Source: Deltaproteobacteria bacterium
GTDB taxonomy: Bacteria > Myxococcota_A > Polyangia > Nannocystales > Nannocystaceae
DNA length: 64,000 nucleotides
Direction of reading: 5' to 3'
Assembly: GCA_016709225.1 (NCBI GenBank)
Contig: JADJEE010000002.1
Coordinates: 682,001 to 746,000 of the forward strand
The position numbers were made by a program, and so were the translations under genes. The notes under the pieces were generated by a model. That model made no database searches. It was not told the origin of the DNA and was given only the letters and a program-made list of their open reading frames with translations. This document shows positions 19,663 through 27,724 of this stretch, piece by piece. Numbering within the stretch: position 1 is the first letter of the stretch; each line of letters begins with the position of its first letter.

Positions 19663-21693
19663 GTGAGCGACGAGGTCGATGCGACCGGTGCGGAGCTTCC
19701 GCCCGGCGAACTGCAGATGCGCGACCGCCTGCGCGCGCGACTGTTCGGCATGCCCTGCGAACCGCGGATGCGAGGGCGCTACGTCGTGCTCGGTGTGATC
19801 GGTCGCGGTGGCCTCGGGGTCGTGCACGCCGCTTACGATCCCGAGCTCGATCGCAAGGTCGCGATCAAGGTCCTGCGACAGCAGGCCCCCGGAGCCGCGC
19901 GGCTCCGGGAGCGGCTGCGACGCGAAGCCGTCGCACTGGCCCGGCTCTCGCACCCGAACGTGGTCGCGGTCCACGACCTCGGCGACGACGGCGACGAGCT
20001 GTGGATCGCGATGGCGCTGGTCGATGGCTGCACGCTGCGTGCGTGGCTCGATGCGCAGCCACGATCATGGCGAGCGGTTCGAGACGTGCTGGTCGGGGTT
20101 GCAAGCGGCCTGGCGGCGGCGCACCGGGTCGGCCTGGTCCATCGCGACATCAAGCCCGGCAACATCATGATCGCGAGCGACGGTCGCCCGCTCGTGCTGG
20201 ACTTCGGGCTCGCGCGACAGGTCGACGGGATCGACGCCCCGCCACCCGCCGCGGCCCCGCGTCTCGGCGATGGCGATCTCACCGACGCTGGCACGTTGCT
20301 CGGCACGCCGGCCTACATGGCCCCCGAGCAACTTCGCGGCGGCGTGATCGATGCGCGCACCGATCAGTGGGGCCTGTGCGTGACCGCCTACGAGTGCCTC
20401 TACGGCGCGCGCCCGTTCGTCGCCGAGGGCATCGAGCAGCTGCGTCGGCAGGTCGAAGGCGGACCACCGCCGGCGCCCGCCCGCGGCGTGCCGCGATGGT
20501 TGCACCGCGCGATCGAGCGCGGCCTCGCGGTCGATCCCGCCGGTCGACACGCCGACATGGACGCCCTCGCGTGGGCGCTGCATCACGATCGTCGCTCGCG
20601 ACGGCGACAGTGGTGGGCGCTGGCCGCCGCACTGTTGCTGGCGATCGCGAGTGCTGGCATCGCGGCGCTCGTGGTCGGGAGCGCGACCGATCCGCGGCTG
20701 CTGATCCGCATCGCGCTGCTCGAGCGACAGGCGCAGGAGGCCGCCGCCGCGCAGCGGTTCGTGGTGCCGACGTCGGCATCACCCGGCGCGACCACGGCGC
20801 TGCAGGCCGTGGTCGCGCTCGAGCGCATCGACACCCGCGACGCGCGGAGCCGTGCGCGCGCGCTGCGGGCGAGCTTCGCCACCGCGCTCGCAGCCCGCGG
20901 CGACGCCTACTGGGAACTTCCCGGTGGTCGCGGCTATGCGGCCGATTTCTACGCCGCCGCAGCCCTGTTCGAGCCCGAGCGACCGGAGCCCCGCGCCCGG
21001 GCGCTGCGGACCGACGGCGAGCTCGCGGTGCTGCGCGATCAGGCGCTACGCGGCGAGTTCACGGACGCCGAGCTCGAGCAGGGGCAGCTGCTCACCACCC
21101 TCGCGACCGCGAGCGATCCGCCCCGCGCGCTCACCGACGCGCGCGCCCGCCAGGCCGCGGTCGATCGGCTGCCAGCGCTGACACGCCCGCTCGCGCTCGC
21201 CGTCGCGCCCCCGCTGACGCCGACACCATCGCCCGCAGCCGTCGCCGACCCGTCGTCGCGCCCCACGTCGATGCTCACGGACTCCGCCGCACCGGCGGCG
21301 GCATCGGACGACGGCGAGACCACTGCGCGCACGCGGGCGAGCGCCAGCGCGAGCGCCAAGGCTGGCTGGTCCGCGCTGCGCGGCGGTGACGACCGCGAGG
21401 CCGAGACCGCGTTCCATCGCGCGCTCGCGGCCGATCCTCGCCAGGCCTCGGCGCTGCGCGGCCTCGCCGAGATCCACTTCGATCGCGGCGAGTACCAGCG
21501 CGCACTCGACTACGCGACCAAGGCCTGCCGCGCCGCGCCGCGCGACCGCAGGGCGCACATGCAACACGGCGATGTCGCGTTCAAGGTCCTCCACTACGAC
21601 GAGGCTCGCCGCGCCTACGAGCGCGCGCAGGCCCTGGGCGATCCCGACGCCGCGCGGGCGCTGGCACGACTCGCCGCGCTGCAGGGCGGCTGA
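19663..21693 (+). CDS. Ser/Thr protein kinase with membrane anchor and TPR end
   Basis: A 676-residue protein from GTG. The Hanks-type kinase covers about 40-310: glycine loop IGRGGLGVVHAA, Lys69, HRDIKPGN (160-167), DFG at 180 and APEQ at 220. It is a standard RD kinase. A membrane helix spans about 317-338 (WWALAAALLLAIASAGIAAL). The outer part is Ala-rich, with a Pro/Thr/Ser linker at about 500-560. The last 110 residues form TPR-like helices (AGWSALRGGDDREAETAFHR). Substrates are unknown. It follows the rhomboid gene closely. Confidence 0.92.
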   Translation: MSDEVDATGAELPPGELQMRDRLRARLFGMPCEPRMRGRYVVLGVIGRGGLGVVHAAYDPELDRKVAIKVLRQQAPGAARLRERLRREAVALARLSHPNVVAVHDLGDDGDELWIAMALVDGCTLRAWLDAQPRSWRAVRDVLVGVASGLAAAHRVGLVHRDIKPGNIMIASDGRPLVLDFGLARQVDGIDAPPPAAAPRLGDGDLTDAGTLLGTPAYMAPEQLRGGVIDARTDQWGLCVTAYECLYGARPFVAEGIEQLRRQVEGGPPPAPARGVPRWLHRAIERGLAVDPAGRHADMDALAWALHHDRRSRRRQWWALAAALLLAIASAGIAALVVGSATDPRLLIRIALLERQAQEAAAAQRFVVPTSASPGATTALQAVVALERIDTRDARSRARALRASFATALAARGDAYWELPGGRGYAADFYAAAALFEPERPEPRARALRTDGELAVLRDQALRGEFTDAELEQGQLLTTLATASDPPRALTDARARQAAVDRLPALTRPLALAVAPPLTPTPSPAAVADPSSRPTSMLTDSAAPAAASDDGETTARTRASASASAKAGWSALRGGDDREAETAFHRALAADPRQASALRGLAEIHFDRGEYQRALDYATKACRAAPRDRRAHMQHGDVAFKVLHYDEARRAYERAQALGDPDAARALARLAALQGG

Positions 21694-21712
21694 GCGCGCA
21701 CCCTGGTCGATG

Positions 21713-22831
21713 TCAGCCCGCGAGGCAGCCGACCGGCGCGGTCGAGACGATCACGTTGTCGTAGCGCACCAGGTTGGGTGACTCCGGCGGCAGCGGCCCA
21801 TCGTTGAAGTGGTTGTAGCTGTCGAGCGAGAAGGTGTTGATGTGGAGCTCGGGCACGGTGCGCCAGATGAAGCCGTCGAAGTGGCCGTGGTGCACGCCCT
21901 CGACCCAGAAGTCCGCGAGCCCGTCGTCGCCAGCGGGATCGTTGAGGGTCATGCCGTACTCCACGCACTGCCACTGCCCGGGCACGATCACCGGCGGCGG
22001 CTGCATCGTCGAGTCGAAGTAGTTCCCCCAGAAGTCGCCGTGGCCATCGGGCAGCATGTTCACGAAGTAGGCATAGAAGTGGAACGTGCCGCCGTCACCG
22101 ACGATGCCGTTGGGCTCGTAGTTGAGCACGAACCAGTCGTCGCCCGCGGGCTGGATTCCGGCGGTGCCGAAGGCCCCCCACGGCGGCGCCATCGAGCCCG
22201 ACAACACCGGCCCGTGGCTGCCGCCGGTGTTGTCGTAGGTGGGGTCGTAGCGGACGTCGAAGCGGATGTAGATCTCGTCGACGTCCGGGAAGACATAGAT
22301 GAGCTTCGAGCTCTGCTGCCCGGCGTAGGTCGCCAGCTCCACCACCTGCGCGCCGACCCCCGATACCGCCGCGTCGGGCTGCAGGCGCACGTCGCCGCCG
22401 TCCTCGATCCACGCAGGGTCGGGGCCGTCCTCGAAGTCGTCACAGAAGATCACCCCCGGCGACGCGCACAGCGTGTCGAAGTCAGCGGCGTTGCCCGGGC
22501 CGGTGCTGCCATCGCCGCCACCGGAGTCATCGGCCGTGCCGGTCGCGGTCGTGTCGCTACCCACGGTCATCGCCGTCGTGCCCATGGTGGTGACGGGACC
22601 ACCGGAGCCATCGCTCGAAGCCTCGCCCGCGGTCGGCCCGCCCCCGTCCATCATCGCGTCGGTGGTGCCAAAGCTGGTCGCGGTGTCACCGGACGCCGGG
22701 TCGCCGCAGGCGGCGGCCCACAGCGCGGTCAGGATCGTGACGTGGAACGTTCGACGCGAAGACGGCACATGGGAGAGGACCCGCGCGCGGGCGAACGGTT
22801 CACGGCCGGCGCCAGAAATCGTCGCCGGCAC
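21713..22831 (-). CDS. secreted or lipid-anchored protein, concanavalin-like
   Basis: About 372 residues as read. A GTG inside the frame (VPSSRRTFHVTILTALWAAAC) gives a cleaner lipoprotein signal of about 20 residues and may be the true start. A Thr/Ser/Gly/Asp linker of about 80 residues follows. The remaining 240 residues are rich in Trp, Tyr and Asp (CDDFEDGPDPAWIEDGGDV, then WGNYFDSTMQPPP). They resemble the beta-sandwich of polysaccharide-lyase or carbohydrate-binding proteins, but no catalytic residues could be assigned. It may bind or cut polymer outside the cell. Confidence 0.65.
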   Translation of the reverse strand: MPATISGAGREPFARARVLSHVPSSRRTFHVTILTALWAAACGDPASGDTATSFGTTDAMMDGGGPTAGEASSDGSGGPVTTMGTTAMTVGSDTTATGTADDSGGGDGSTGPGNAADFDTLCASPGVIFCDDFEDGPDPAWIEDGGDVRLQPDAAVSGVGAQVVELATYAGQQSSKLIYVFPDVDEIYIRFDVRYDPTYDNTGGSHGPVLSGSMAPPWGAFGTAGIQPAGDDWFVLNYEPNGIVGDGGTFHFYAYFVNMLPDGHGDFWGNYFDSTMQPPPVIVPGQWQCVEYGMTLNDPAGDDGLADFWVEGVHHGHFDGFIWRTVPELHINTFSLDSYNHFNDGPLPPESPNLVRYDNVIVSTAPVGCLAG

Positions 22832-22833
22832 GG

Positions 22834-22876
22834 CTAGTACCTCGACACAGGGATAATCCCTGTGTCGAGCTACTAG
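22834..22876 (-). terminator. strong palindrome overlapping the PEGA gene stop
   Basis: CTCGACACAGGGA (22841-22853) and TCCCTGTGTCGAG (22857-22869) form a perfect 13-bp stem with loop TAA. The outer CTAGTA and TACTAG can extend it. The TAG stop of the minus-strand PEGA gene (22875-22873) is inside the palindrome, and the start of the next gene lies just beyond. It is probably the terminator of the ECF-lipoprotein-PEGA unit, although it is AT-richer than usual here. Confidence 0.65.
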
Positions 22877-23841
22877 AACCGGAGCAGCGGGCCGCGGCCG
22901 CCGATGGCGAGGCGTTGTCCGAGTCGGCGGTGCCGCGCGAACACGAGCCCGGCGGTCAGCATCGCTGCGCCCACCACCAGGGTCGCGATGCCGGCACCGC
23001 GGGTGGCGAGCACGAAGGCACAGTCGCCGTCGGCGTCGATCCGATCGCCGCTACAGCGAGTGCGATCGCCGGTGCCGTCGACGCCGATGAGTGTCGGGCC
23101 GACGATCACCGCGGCCGCACCGATGCCGACCAGGGACCATCCAGCGGCGCGCCAGCGCTTGCCCGCGCGGGCATCGGCGGTCGGCACCAGCGTGATCGCG
23201 AGGTGCGTGCGGACCCCTTGCACGCCATCGACCTCGCGCGCGGCGGGCACGTAGCCGGCGCGCGCGAACCGGACCTCGTGGGCGCCGACCTCGACGGGGG
23301 CCTCGAGCGGTGTGGTGCCGACCGCGACGCCGTCCACGGTCGCCGTCGCACCGGGTGGCGTGGTCTCGAGCAGCAACAGCGGCGGCGGGGGTCGTAACGC
23401 GTCGAGCCGCCCGCGCAACGCAGCGGCCTGCGCCGTGACCAGCGCCTCGACCTCGCGGAAGCCACACACCTGGCAGTCCTCGTCGGCCGACAGCAACAAG
23501 GCACCGTCGGCGCCGTACAGCTCGATCGCGATCTCCCAGTCGCGCCGATGCACGCGCGCGCGAAGCTGCACGAGCTGGGCGGCCCCCACATCGGCGAGCG
23601 ACTGTCGTCGGCACGCGTCGTCGTCGCAGCGCACGACCGCATCGAGCGTGATCCACCCGGCGCTGCGGAGGCCGTCGACGAGCGCGGTCTGCAGCCCGGC
23701 CGCCCGCGAGGCCTCCAGCTCGCCGTCGATCGATGCCGGCGCCACGCCCACGCGCAGCTCGCCGGCCACCGCCGTCGCGGCGCCCGGCGGCGGCGTGAAG
23801 GCAAGCCACACGGCGGCGACGAGCTGACTAGTGACGGACAT
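22873..23841 (-). CDS. PEGA-domain membrane protein
   Basis: A 322-residue protein starting at the ATG at 23841, inside the last 14 bases of the preceding gene, so translation is probably coupled. A signal-like N-terminus leads to an alpha/beta region with cysteine pairs (VVRCDDDACRR, EDCQVCG). A PEGA domain covers about 170-235 (TTPPGATATVDGVAVGTTPL), a small beta sandwich common in surface proteins and near kinases. Two membrane helices follow near the end (WSLVGIGAAAVIVGPTLIGV, GIATLVVGAAMLTAGLVFA). It probably sits in the envelope, and its role is unknown. Confidence 0.75.
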   Translation of the reverse strand: MSVTSQLVAAVWLAFTPPPGAATAVAGELRVGVAPASIDGELEASRAAGLQTALVDGLRSAGWITLDAVVRCDDDACRRQSLADVGAAQLVQLRARVHRRDWEIAIELYGADGALLLSADEDCQVCGFREVEALVTAQAAALRGRLDALRPPPPLLLLETTPPGATATVDGVAVGTTPLEAPVEVGAHEVRFARAGYVPAAREVDGVQGVRTHLAITLVPTADARAGKRWRAAGWSLVGIGAAAVIVGPTLIGVDGTGDRTRCSGDRIDADGDCAFVLATRGAGIATLVVGAAMLTAGLVFARHRRLGQRLAIGGRGPLLRF

Positions 23842-24952
23842 GGATCTCGTCGATGCGGATGACGGCCTGGGGATCCCACGCGGTGCCGATCGCGAAGCCG
23901 AACAAGCCGCCGTCGGCTTCGGCGGCAGGAATCGGTGCGCCGTCGCGCAGGAACGCCCGCAGCGGCCACTGCACCACGCGGTAGTCCGCGGCGGGTCGCA
24001 CCGTCCACGCCTCGTAGTACCCCGAACACGATGGGCACGACGACGCGCTGCAGGGCCCGCAGCCATCGCACGCGCCGGCGTCGCAGGGCGTGCCGTCGGG
24101 CGCACACGCCTGCGAGTCGGCACAGGTACCGCCGCACGCATCGCACACGGTGTCGAAGCGCAGCCAGGCGTTGGCCCAGTACGGTGTGTTGGCGGTGTCG
24201 GCCGCGAGCGCGAACTCGACGTAGGCGCCCTTGTCGAACGCGGTGCCCAGTGAGAGCGGCAGCGCGAGGTCCTGCAGCCGGAGGTTCTGCCAGCACACCG
24301 GGGTGACGCCGGCGCACTCGGGATCGTCCTGCGGTCGGTACTCGAGGAACGACGTGCCGCCGTAGGCCCGCGTGGGATCATCGACGACCACGAGGTTGTG
24401 CGGCAAGGTGTAGCCGGACAGCACGTCGGCGAACACGACGACGTCGGCGACCGGCGGTGGCGGGGTGCGCTCGAACGCCACCGCGGTCGTCGATGTACAG
24501 CCGAAGTCATCGATCGCGAGCAGACGTGCGGCGTAGTCGGTGTCAGGGTTCAGGCCGTCGACCACCGTTGCGCGCACCGGGTCGTCACCGGTGGTACCCG
24601 GCAGCGCGAGGAAGCCCAGCTCGGGATTGTCGCCGCGGGTCACGCTGCGAACCGCCGCGTCGCCGCGCAGCAGCGAGGCCTCGTCGGCGCCGAGCTCGAG
24701 GCGGAACTCCTGCAGCGTGTCGGTGGTGCCGGCGTCGACCGCCCATGCCCAACGGATCTGGTTGGGTGTGCTCCACGCCGCGTGCAGCCCCGAGACCCGC
24801 ACACGCGGCGAGCAGTCGCCGCCGCTGTCCCCCTGCTCGCCTCCGCTGGCATCCGCCGGTCCGTCGAACGCGGGATTCGGCACGCACGCGCTCAGCCACG
24901 TCGCCGCACCCACGGTGATCGCCCGCGCGCGCGTCGAGCATCGACGACCCAC
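23828..24952 (-). CDS. lipoprotein with fibronectin-III-like domain
   Basis: A 374-residue protein with a lipoprotein signal (ITVGAATWLSACVPNP). An Asp/Gly linker comes first. Residues 48-165 look like an FN3-type beta sandwich (VSGLHAAWSTPNQIRWAWAV ... LNPDTDYAARLLAIDDFG). The C-terminal 200 residues contain a cysteine-rich hairpin (CDACGGTCADSQACAPDG, CDGCGPCSASSCPSC) inside a possible jelly-roll region. It lies between an ECF sigma factor and a PEGA protein on the same strand, so it may be a surface partner in the same response. The function is unknown. Confidence 0.7.
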   Translation of the reverse strand: MGRRCSTRARAITVGAATWLSACVPNPAFDGPADASGGEQGDSGGDCSPRVRVSGLHAAWSTPNQIRWAWAVDAGTTDTLQEFRLELGADEASLLRGDAAVRSVTRGDNPELGFLALPGTTGDDPVRATVVDGLNPDTDYAARLLAIDDFGCTSTTAVAFERTPPPPVADVVVFADVLSGYTLPHNLVVVDDPTRAYGGTSFLEYRPQDDPECAGVTPVCWQNLRLQDLALPLSLGTAFDKGAYVEFALAADTANTPYWANAWLRFDTVCDACGGTCADSQACAPDGTPCDAGACDGCGPCSASSCPSCSGYYEAWTVRPAADYRVVQWPLRAFLRDGAPIPAAEADGGLFGFAIGTAWDPQAVIRIDEIHVRH

Positions 24953-24978
24953 GCCGCGATGCTAGCACGCCTGGCACC

Positions 24979-25581
24979 CTACGCGACCACGAGCGCGCGC
25001 AGGGAACGAGCCCAGGCGTCGAGCCCGTCGTCATCGCTTGGAATCTCGCCCGCGGGCGCATGCGACAGCGACGCGCGCAGCCGCTCCCGCGCCCGCATCA
25101 ATCGCGTCTTCACGGTGCCCTGCGGCAGCTCGAGCAGCTCACCGAGTTCGGCGGTGCCGATGCCTTCCCAGTAGTAGAGCTCGAGCACGACCTGCAGCTC
25201 GAGCGGCAGCCGCCGCAGCGCGTCCAGCAGCGCACGATCACGCTGTCCCGCGGCGATCACCGCCGAGGGTGAGGCCGCCAACTCGGCGACCGACACCGAC
25301 ATCGCGTCGAGGTCGACCACGGCCCGCTGCGCCGCGTAGTGTTTGTAGAGCTTGCTCCGCGCCACCTGCAGCAGGTAGGTGCGAAAGGCTCCACCGTCGC
25401 GCAACCGATCCTTCGCCTCGACGCAGGCCAGGAACGTGCGCTGGATCAGCTCCTCGGTGTCGTCGCCGGCCTTGTTGCGGAAGAACCGACTGACCACGCC
25501 GATGTGGCGCTCGAACAACAGCCGACCCGCGCGGGCATCCCCCGCGCGCCACGCCTCGAGCAGCTCGGCGTCACTGGCCAC
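24979..25581 (-). CDS. ECF-type RNA polymerase sigma factor
   Basis: About 200 residues from the GTG at 25581; the open frame runs on to 25668 but then overlaps the upstream YggX gene. Region 2 is visible (ELLEAWRAGDARAGRLLFER, DDTEELIQRTFLACVEAKDR). A linker follows, then region 4 with a helix-turn-helix (LPLELQVVLELYYWEGIGTA, LPQGTVKTRLMRARERLR). It directs RNA polymerase to a small set of genes, probably including the two envelope protein genes just downstream. No anti-sigma gene was recognised beside it. The start is uncertain by up to 29 codons. Confidence 0.88.
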   Translation of the reverse strand: MASDAELLEAWRAGDARAGRLLFERHIGVVSRFFRNKAGDDTEELIQRTFLACVEAKDRLRDGGAFRTYLLQVARSKLYKHYAAQRAVVDLDAMSVSVAELAASPSAVIAAGQRDRALLDALRRLPLELQVVLELYYWEGIGTAELGELLELPQGTVKTRLMRARERLRASLSHAPAGEIPSDDDGLDAWARSLRALVVA

Positions 25582-25609
25582 GACCGCAACCGCCTCGTCG
25601 CGCCGTGCC

Positions 25610-25909
25610 TCAGCCGTCGCCGTCCTCGGCCGGCTCCGCCGGACGCCACGCGGTCGAGGCCAGCTCACCGTCCTCGAAGCCGAAGAACACCCGCATCTGC
25701 TGCCGCAGGAACTCGCGGCCCTTCTCCGTCTGCAGGTCGACGCCGTAGGTGTTGATGTAGCGCGGCGACTCCCGCAGCCACATCTGCCACGCCTGCATGC
25801 TGACGTGCTCGTAGATCTGTTGCCCGAGCTCGTCGGTGAACGGCCGGAAGCCGAGTCCGGGCAGCTCTTGCTTGAGCTTCTGGCAGAACACGGTGCGCGG
25901 TTGGTTCAT
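25610..25909 (-). CDS. yggX: YggX-type Fe(II)-trafficking / oxidative damage protection protein
   Basis: A 99-residue protein of the family's normal length. It begins MNQPRTVFCQKLKQELPGLG, with the conserved cysteine near position 9, and continues with QIYEHVSMQAWQMWLRESPR and INTYGVDLQTEKGREFLRQQ. The family protects iron-sulphur proteins from oxidants and affects iron traffic. It is encoded just after glycyl-tRNA synthetase and just before an ECF sigma factor on the same strand. GGAG lies upstream of the ATG at 25909. Confidence 0.93.
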   Translation of the reverse strand: MNQPRTVFCQKLKQELPGLGFRPFTDELGQQIYEHVSMQAWQMWLRESPRYINTYGVDLQTEKGREFLRQQMRVFFGFEDGELASTAWRPAEPAEDGDG

Positions 25910-25992
25910 CGGGCGACTCCGGGCCGGAGCATACGCGACCGGTCCGGTCGGGGGCAACGCGCCCCCGCTTCGCGCCGCGCGGCGCCTCCCGG

Positions 25993-27579
25993 CTACGCCT
26001 CCGCGAGCGCGCGCACGACCACGTCGAGCGCCGTGCTGACAGGGATGCGCACCTGGCTGCGGTCGTCGCGATTGCGCAGCGTGACGGTGTCGTCCTCGAG
26101 GGTCTGCGTGTCGACGGTGAGCGCGTAGGGCGTGCCGATCTCGTCGTGCCGCGCATAGCGGCGGCCGATCGCGTGCTGCTCGTCGTACTTCGCGGCGACG
26201 CCGGCGGCGAGGAAACGGGTGACGATGCTGCGGGCGACCTCGGGCATGCCGTCCTTCTTCACCAGCGGCAGGATCGCGGCCTTGATCGGAGCCAGGCGCG
26301 GATGCAATCGCAGCACGGTGCGGCCGCCCTTGCCCTCGGCGTCGGCGGGCTCCTCGTCGTACGCGTCGCAGAGCACCGCGAGCAGGCCCCGGGTCGCGCC
26401 GGCGGCGGGCTCGATGACGTGGGGCAGGAAGTGCCAGCCGGTCTTGCCGGTCGCGGGATCGACGGCTTCTTGATCGAAGTACGTCAGCTTCTTGCCCGAC
26501 TCGCGGCTGTGCGCGCCGAGGTCGTAGTCGGTGCGGCTGGCGATGCCCTCGAGCTCGTCCCAGCCCCACGGGAACAGGTACTCGACGTCGAAGCAGCCGT
26601 CGCTGTAGTGCGCGAGCTCGTCGGCACCATGGGCGCGCAGCCGCAGGTGCTCGGGCTTGAGGCCGATCGAGGTCCACCACGCCATGCGCGCGTCCTTCCA
26701 GTACTCGAGGTACTTGGGGCCCTGCCCCGGCGGCACGAAGTACTCCATCTCCATCTGCTCGAACTCGCAGGAGCGGAAGATGAACTTCTCGACCTTGACC
26801 TCGTTGCGGAAGCTCTTGCCCATCTGCGCGATGCCGAATGGCAGCTTCATGCCCATGCTCTGTTGCACGTTCAGGAAGTTCACGAACATCGCCTGCGCGG
26901 TCTCGGGTCGCAGGTAGACCGCGCTGGTCTCGAGCGACTGCTCGACACGGCTGCGCAGTGCGGCGTCGTCGAGACCCTCGGCGACGGCGCTGCGCACGAC
27001 GCCAACGATGTCACCGATCGGATCGACCGGACCGAGGCTGGTGCGGAACATGAGGTTGAACTGCCGCTCGTCCGACAGCAGCGGCGAGCCGCAGTTGCTG
27101 CACACGTAGCCCGCGGGACCGACCTTCGCGCCCAGCAGGGTCTTGCCATCGCGGCGCAGCGTCACGCCCATCGTCGCGTTGGCGCGCTCGAGCGCCGCCT
27201 CGGCGCGCGGGCGATCGGCCATCGTGATGACCGCGTCGCTGCCGGGCTCGGCGCGCGGGGCCTTGTCGGCCCGGAAGCGCTCGCCACAGAGCTTGCAGTC
27301 GACCAGAGGGTCCGAGAAGTTCGCCAGGTGGCCGCTGGCCCGCCACACCCGCGGGTGCATGATGATCGAGGCATCGAGGCCGACCACGTCCTCGCGGGCG
27401 TGGACCATGGTGCGCCACCACTCCGCCATCAGGTTGCGCTTGAGCTCGGCGCCCATCGGGCCGTAGTCGTAGGCGCTGCGCAGGCCACCGTAGATCTCCG
27501 AGCTCTGGAACACGAACCCGCGGCGCTTGGCCAGCGACACGACCTTCTGCAGCTTGTCCTCTTCGGGCGCCTGCGACAT
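25993..27579 (-). CDS. glyQS: glycyl-tRNA synthetase (single-chain class II)
   Basis: A 528-residue enzyme that charges tRNA-Gly. The start MSQAPEEDKLQKVVSLAKRR matches the family and rules out the 80-codon upstream extension. The marks are the early SSEIYGGLRSAYDYGPMG, the insertion with CKLCGERF and CSNCGSPLL that binds zinc, the class II motifs (YLRPETAQAMFVNFLNV, GKSFRNEV) and the C-terminal anticodon domain. It is the eukaryote-like alpha-2 form, not the alpha2-beta2 form of enterobacteria. Confidence 0.96.
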   Translation of the reverse strand: MSQAPEEDKLQKVVSLAKRRGFVFQSSEIYGGLRSAYDYGPMGAELKRNLMAEWWRTMVHAREDVVGLDASIIMHPRVWRASGHLANFSDPLVDCKLCGERFRADKAPRAEPGSDAVITMADRPRAEAALERANATMGVTLRRDGKTLLGAKVGPAGYVCSNCGSPLLSDERQFNLMFRTSLGPVDPIGDIVGVVRSAVAEGLDDAALRSRVEQSLETSAVYLRPETAQAMFVNFLNVQQSMGMKLPFGIAQMGKSFRNEVKVEKFIFRSCEFEQMEMEYFVPPGQGPKYLEYWKDARMAWWTSIGLKPEHLRLRAHGADELAHYSDGCFDVEYLFPWGWDELEGIASRTDYDLGAHSRESGKKLTYFDQEAVDPATGKTGWHFLPHVIEPAAGATRGLLAVLCDAYDEEPADAEGKGGRTVLRLHPRLAPIKAAILPLVKKDGMPEVARSIVTRFLAAGVAAKYDEQHAIGRRYARHDEIGTPYALTVDTQTLEDDTVTLRNRDDRSQVRIPVSTALDVVVRALAEA

Positions 27580-27724
27580 GGCGCCCGAGATAGCACGATC
27601 CGCCGTCGGCCGACCACCCTCCGCCCCCTCGCCGGCATCCTCATGGGCTGTCTCGGCGTAGGCGCGCGCTCCAGTCGAGCGCGTCGCGACGCGCCGGGCG
27701 AGTGCGCGAGCGCGGTGCAATCGG

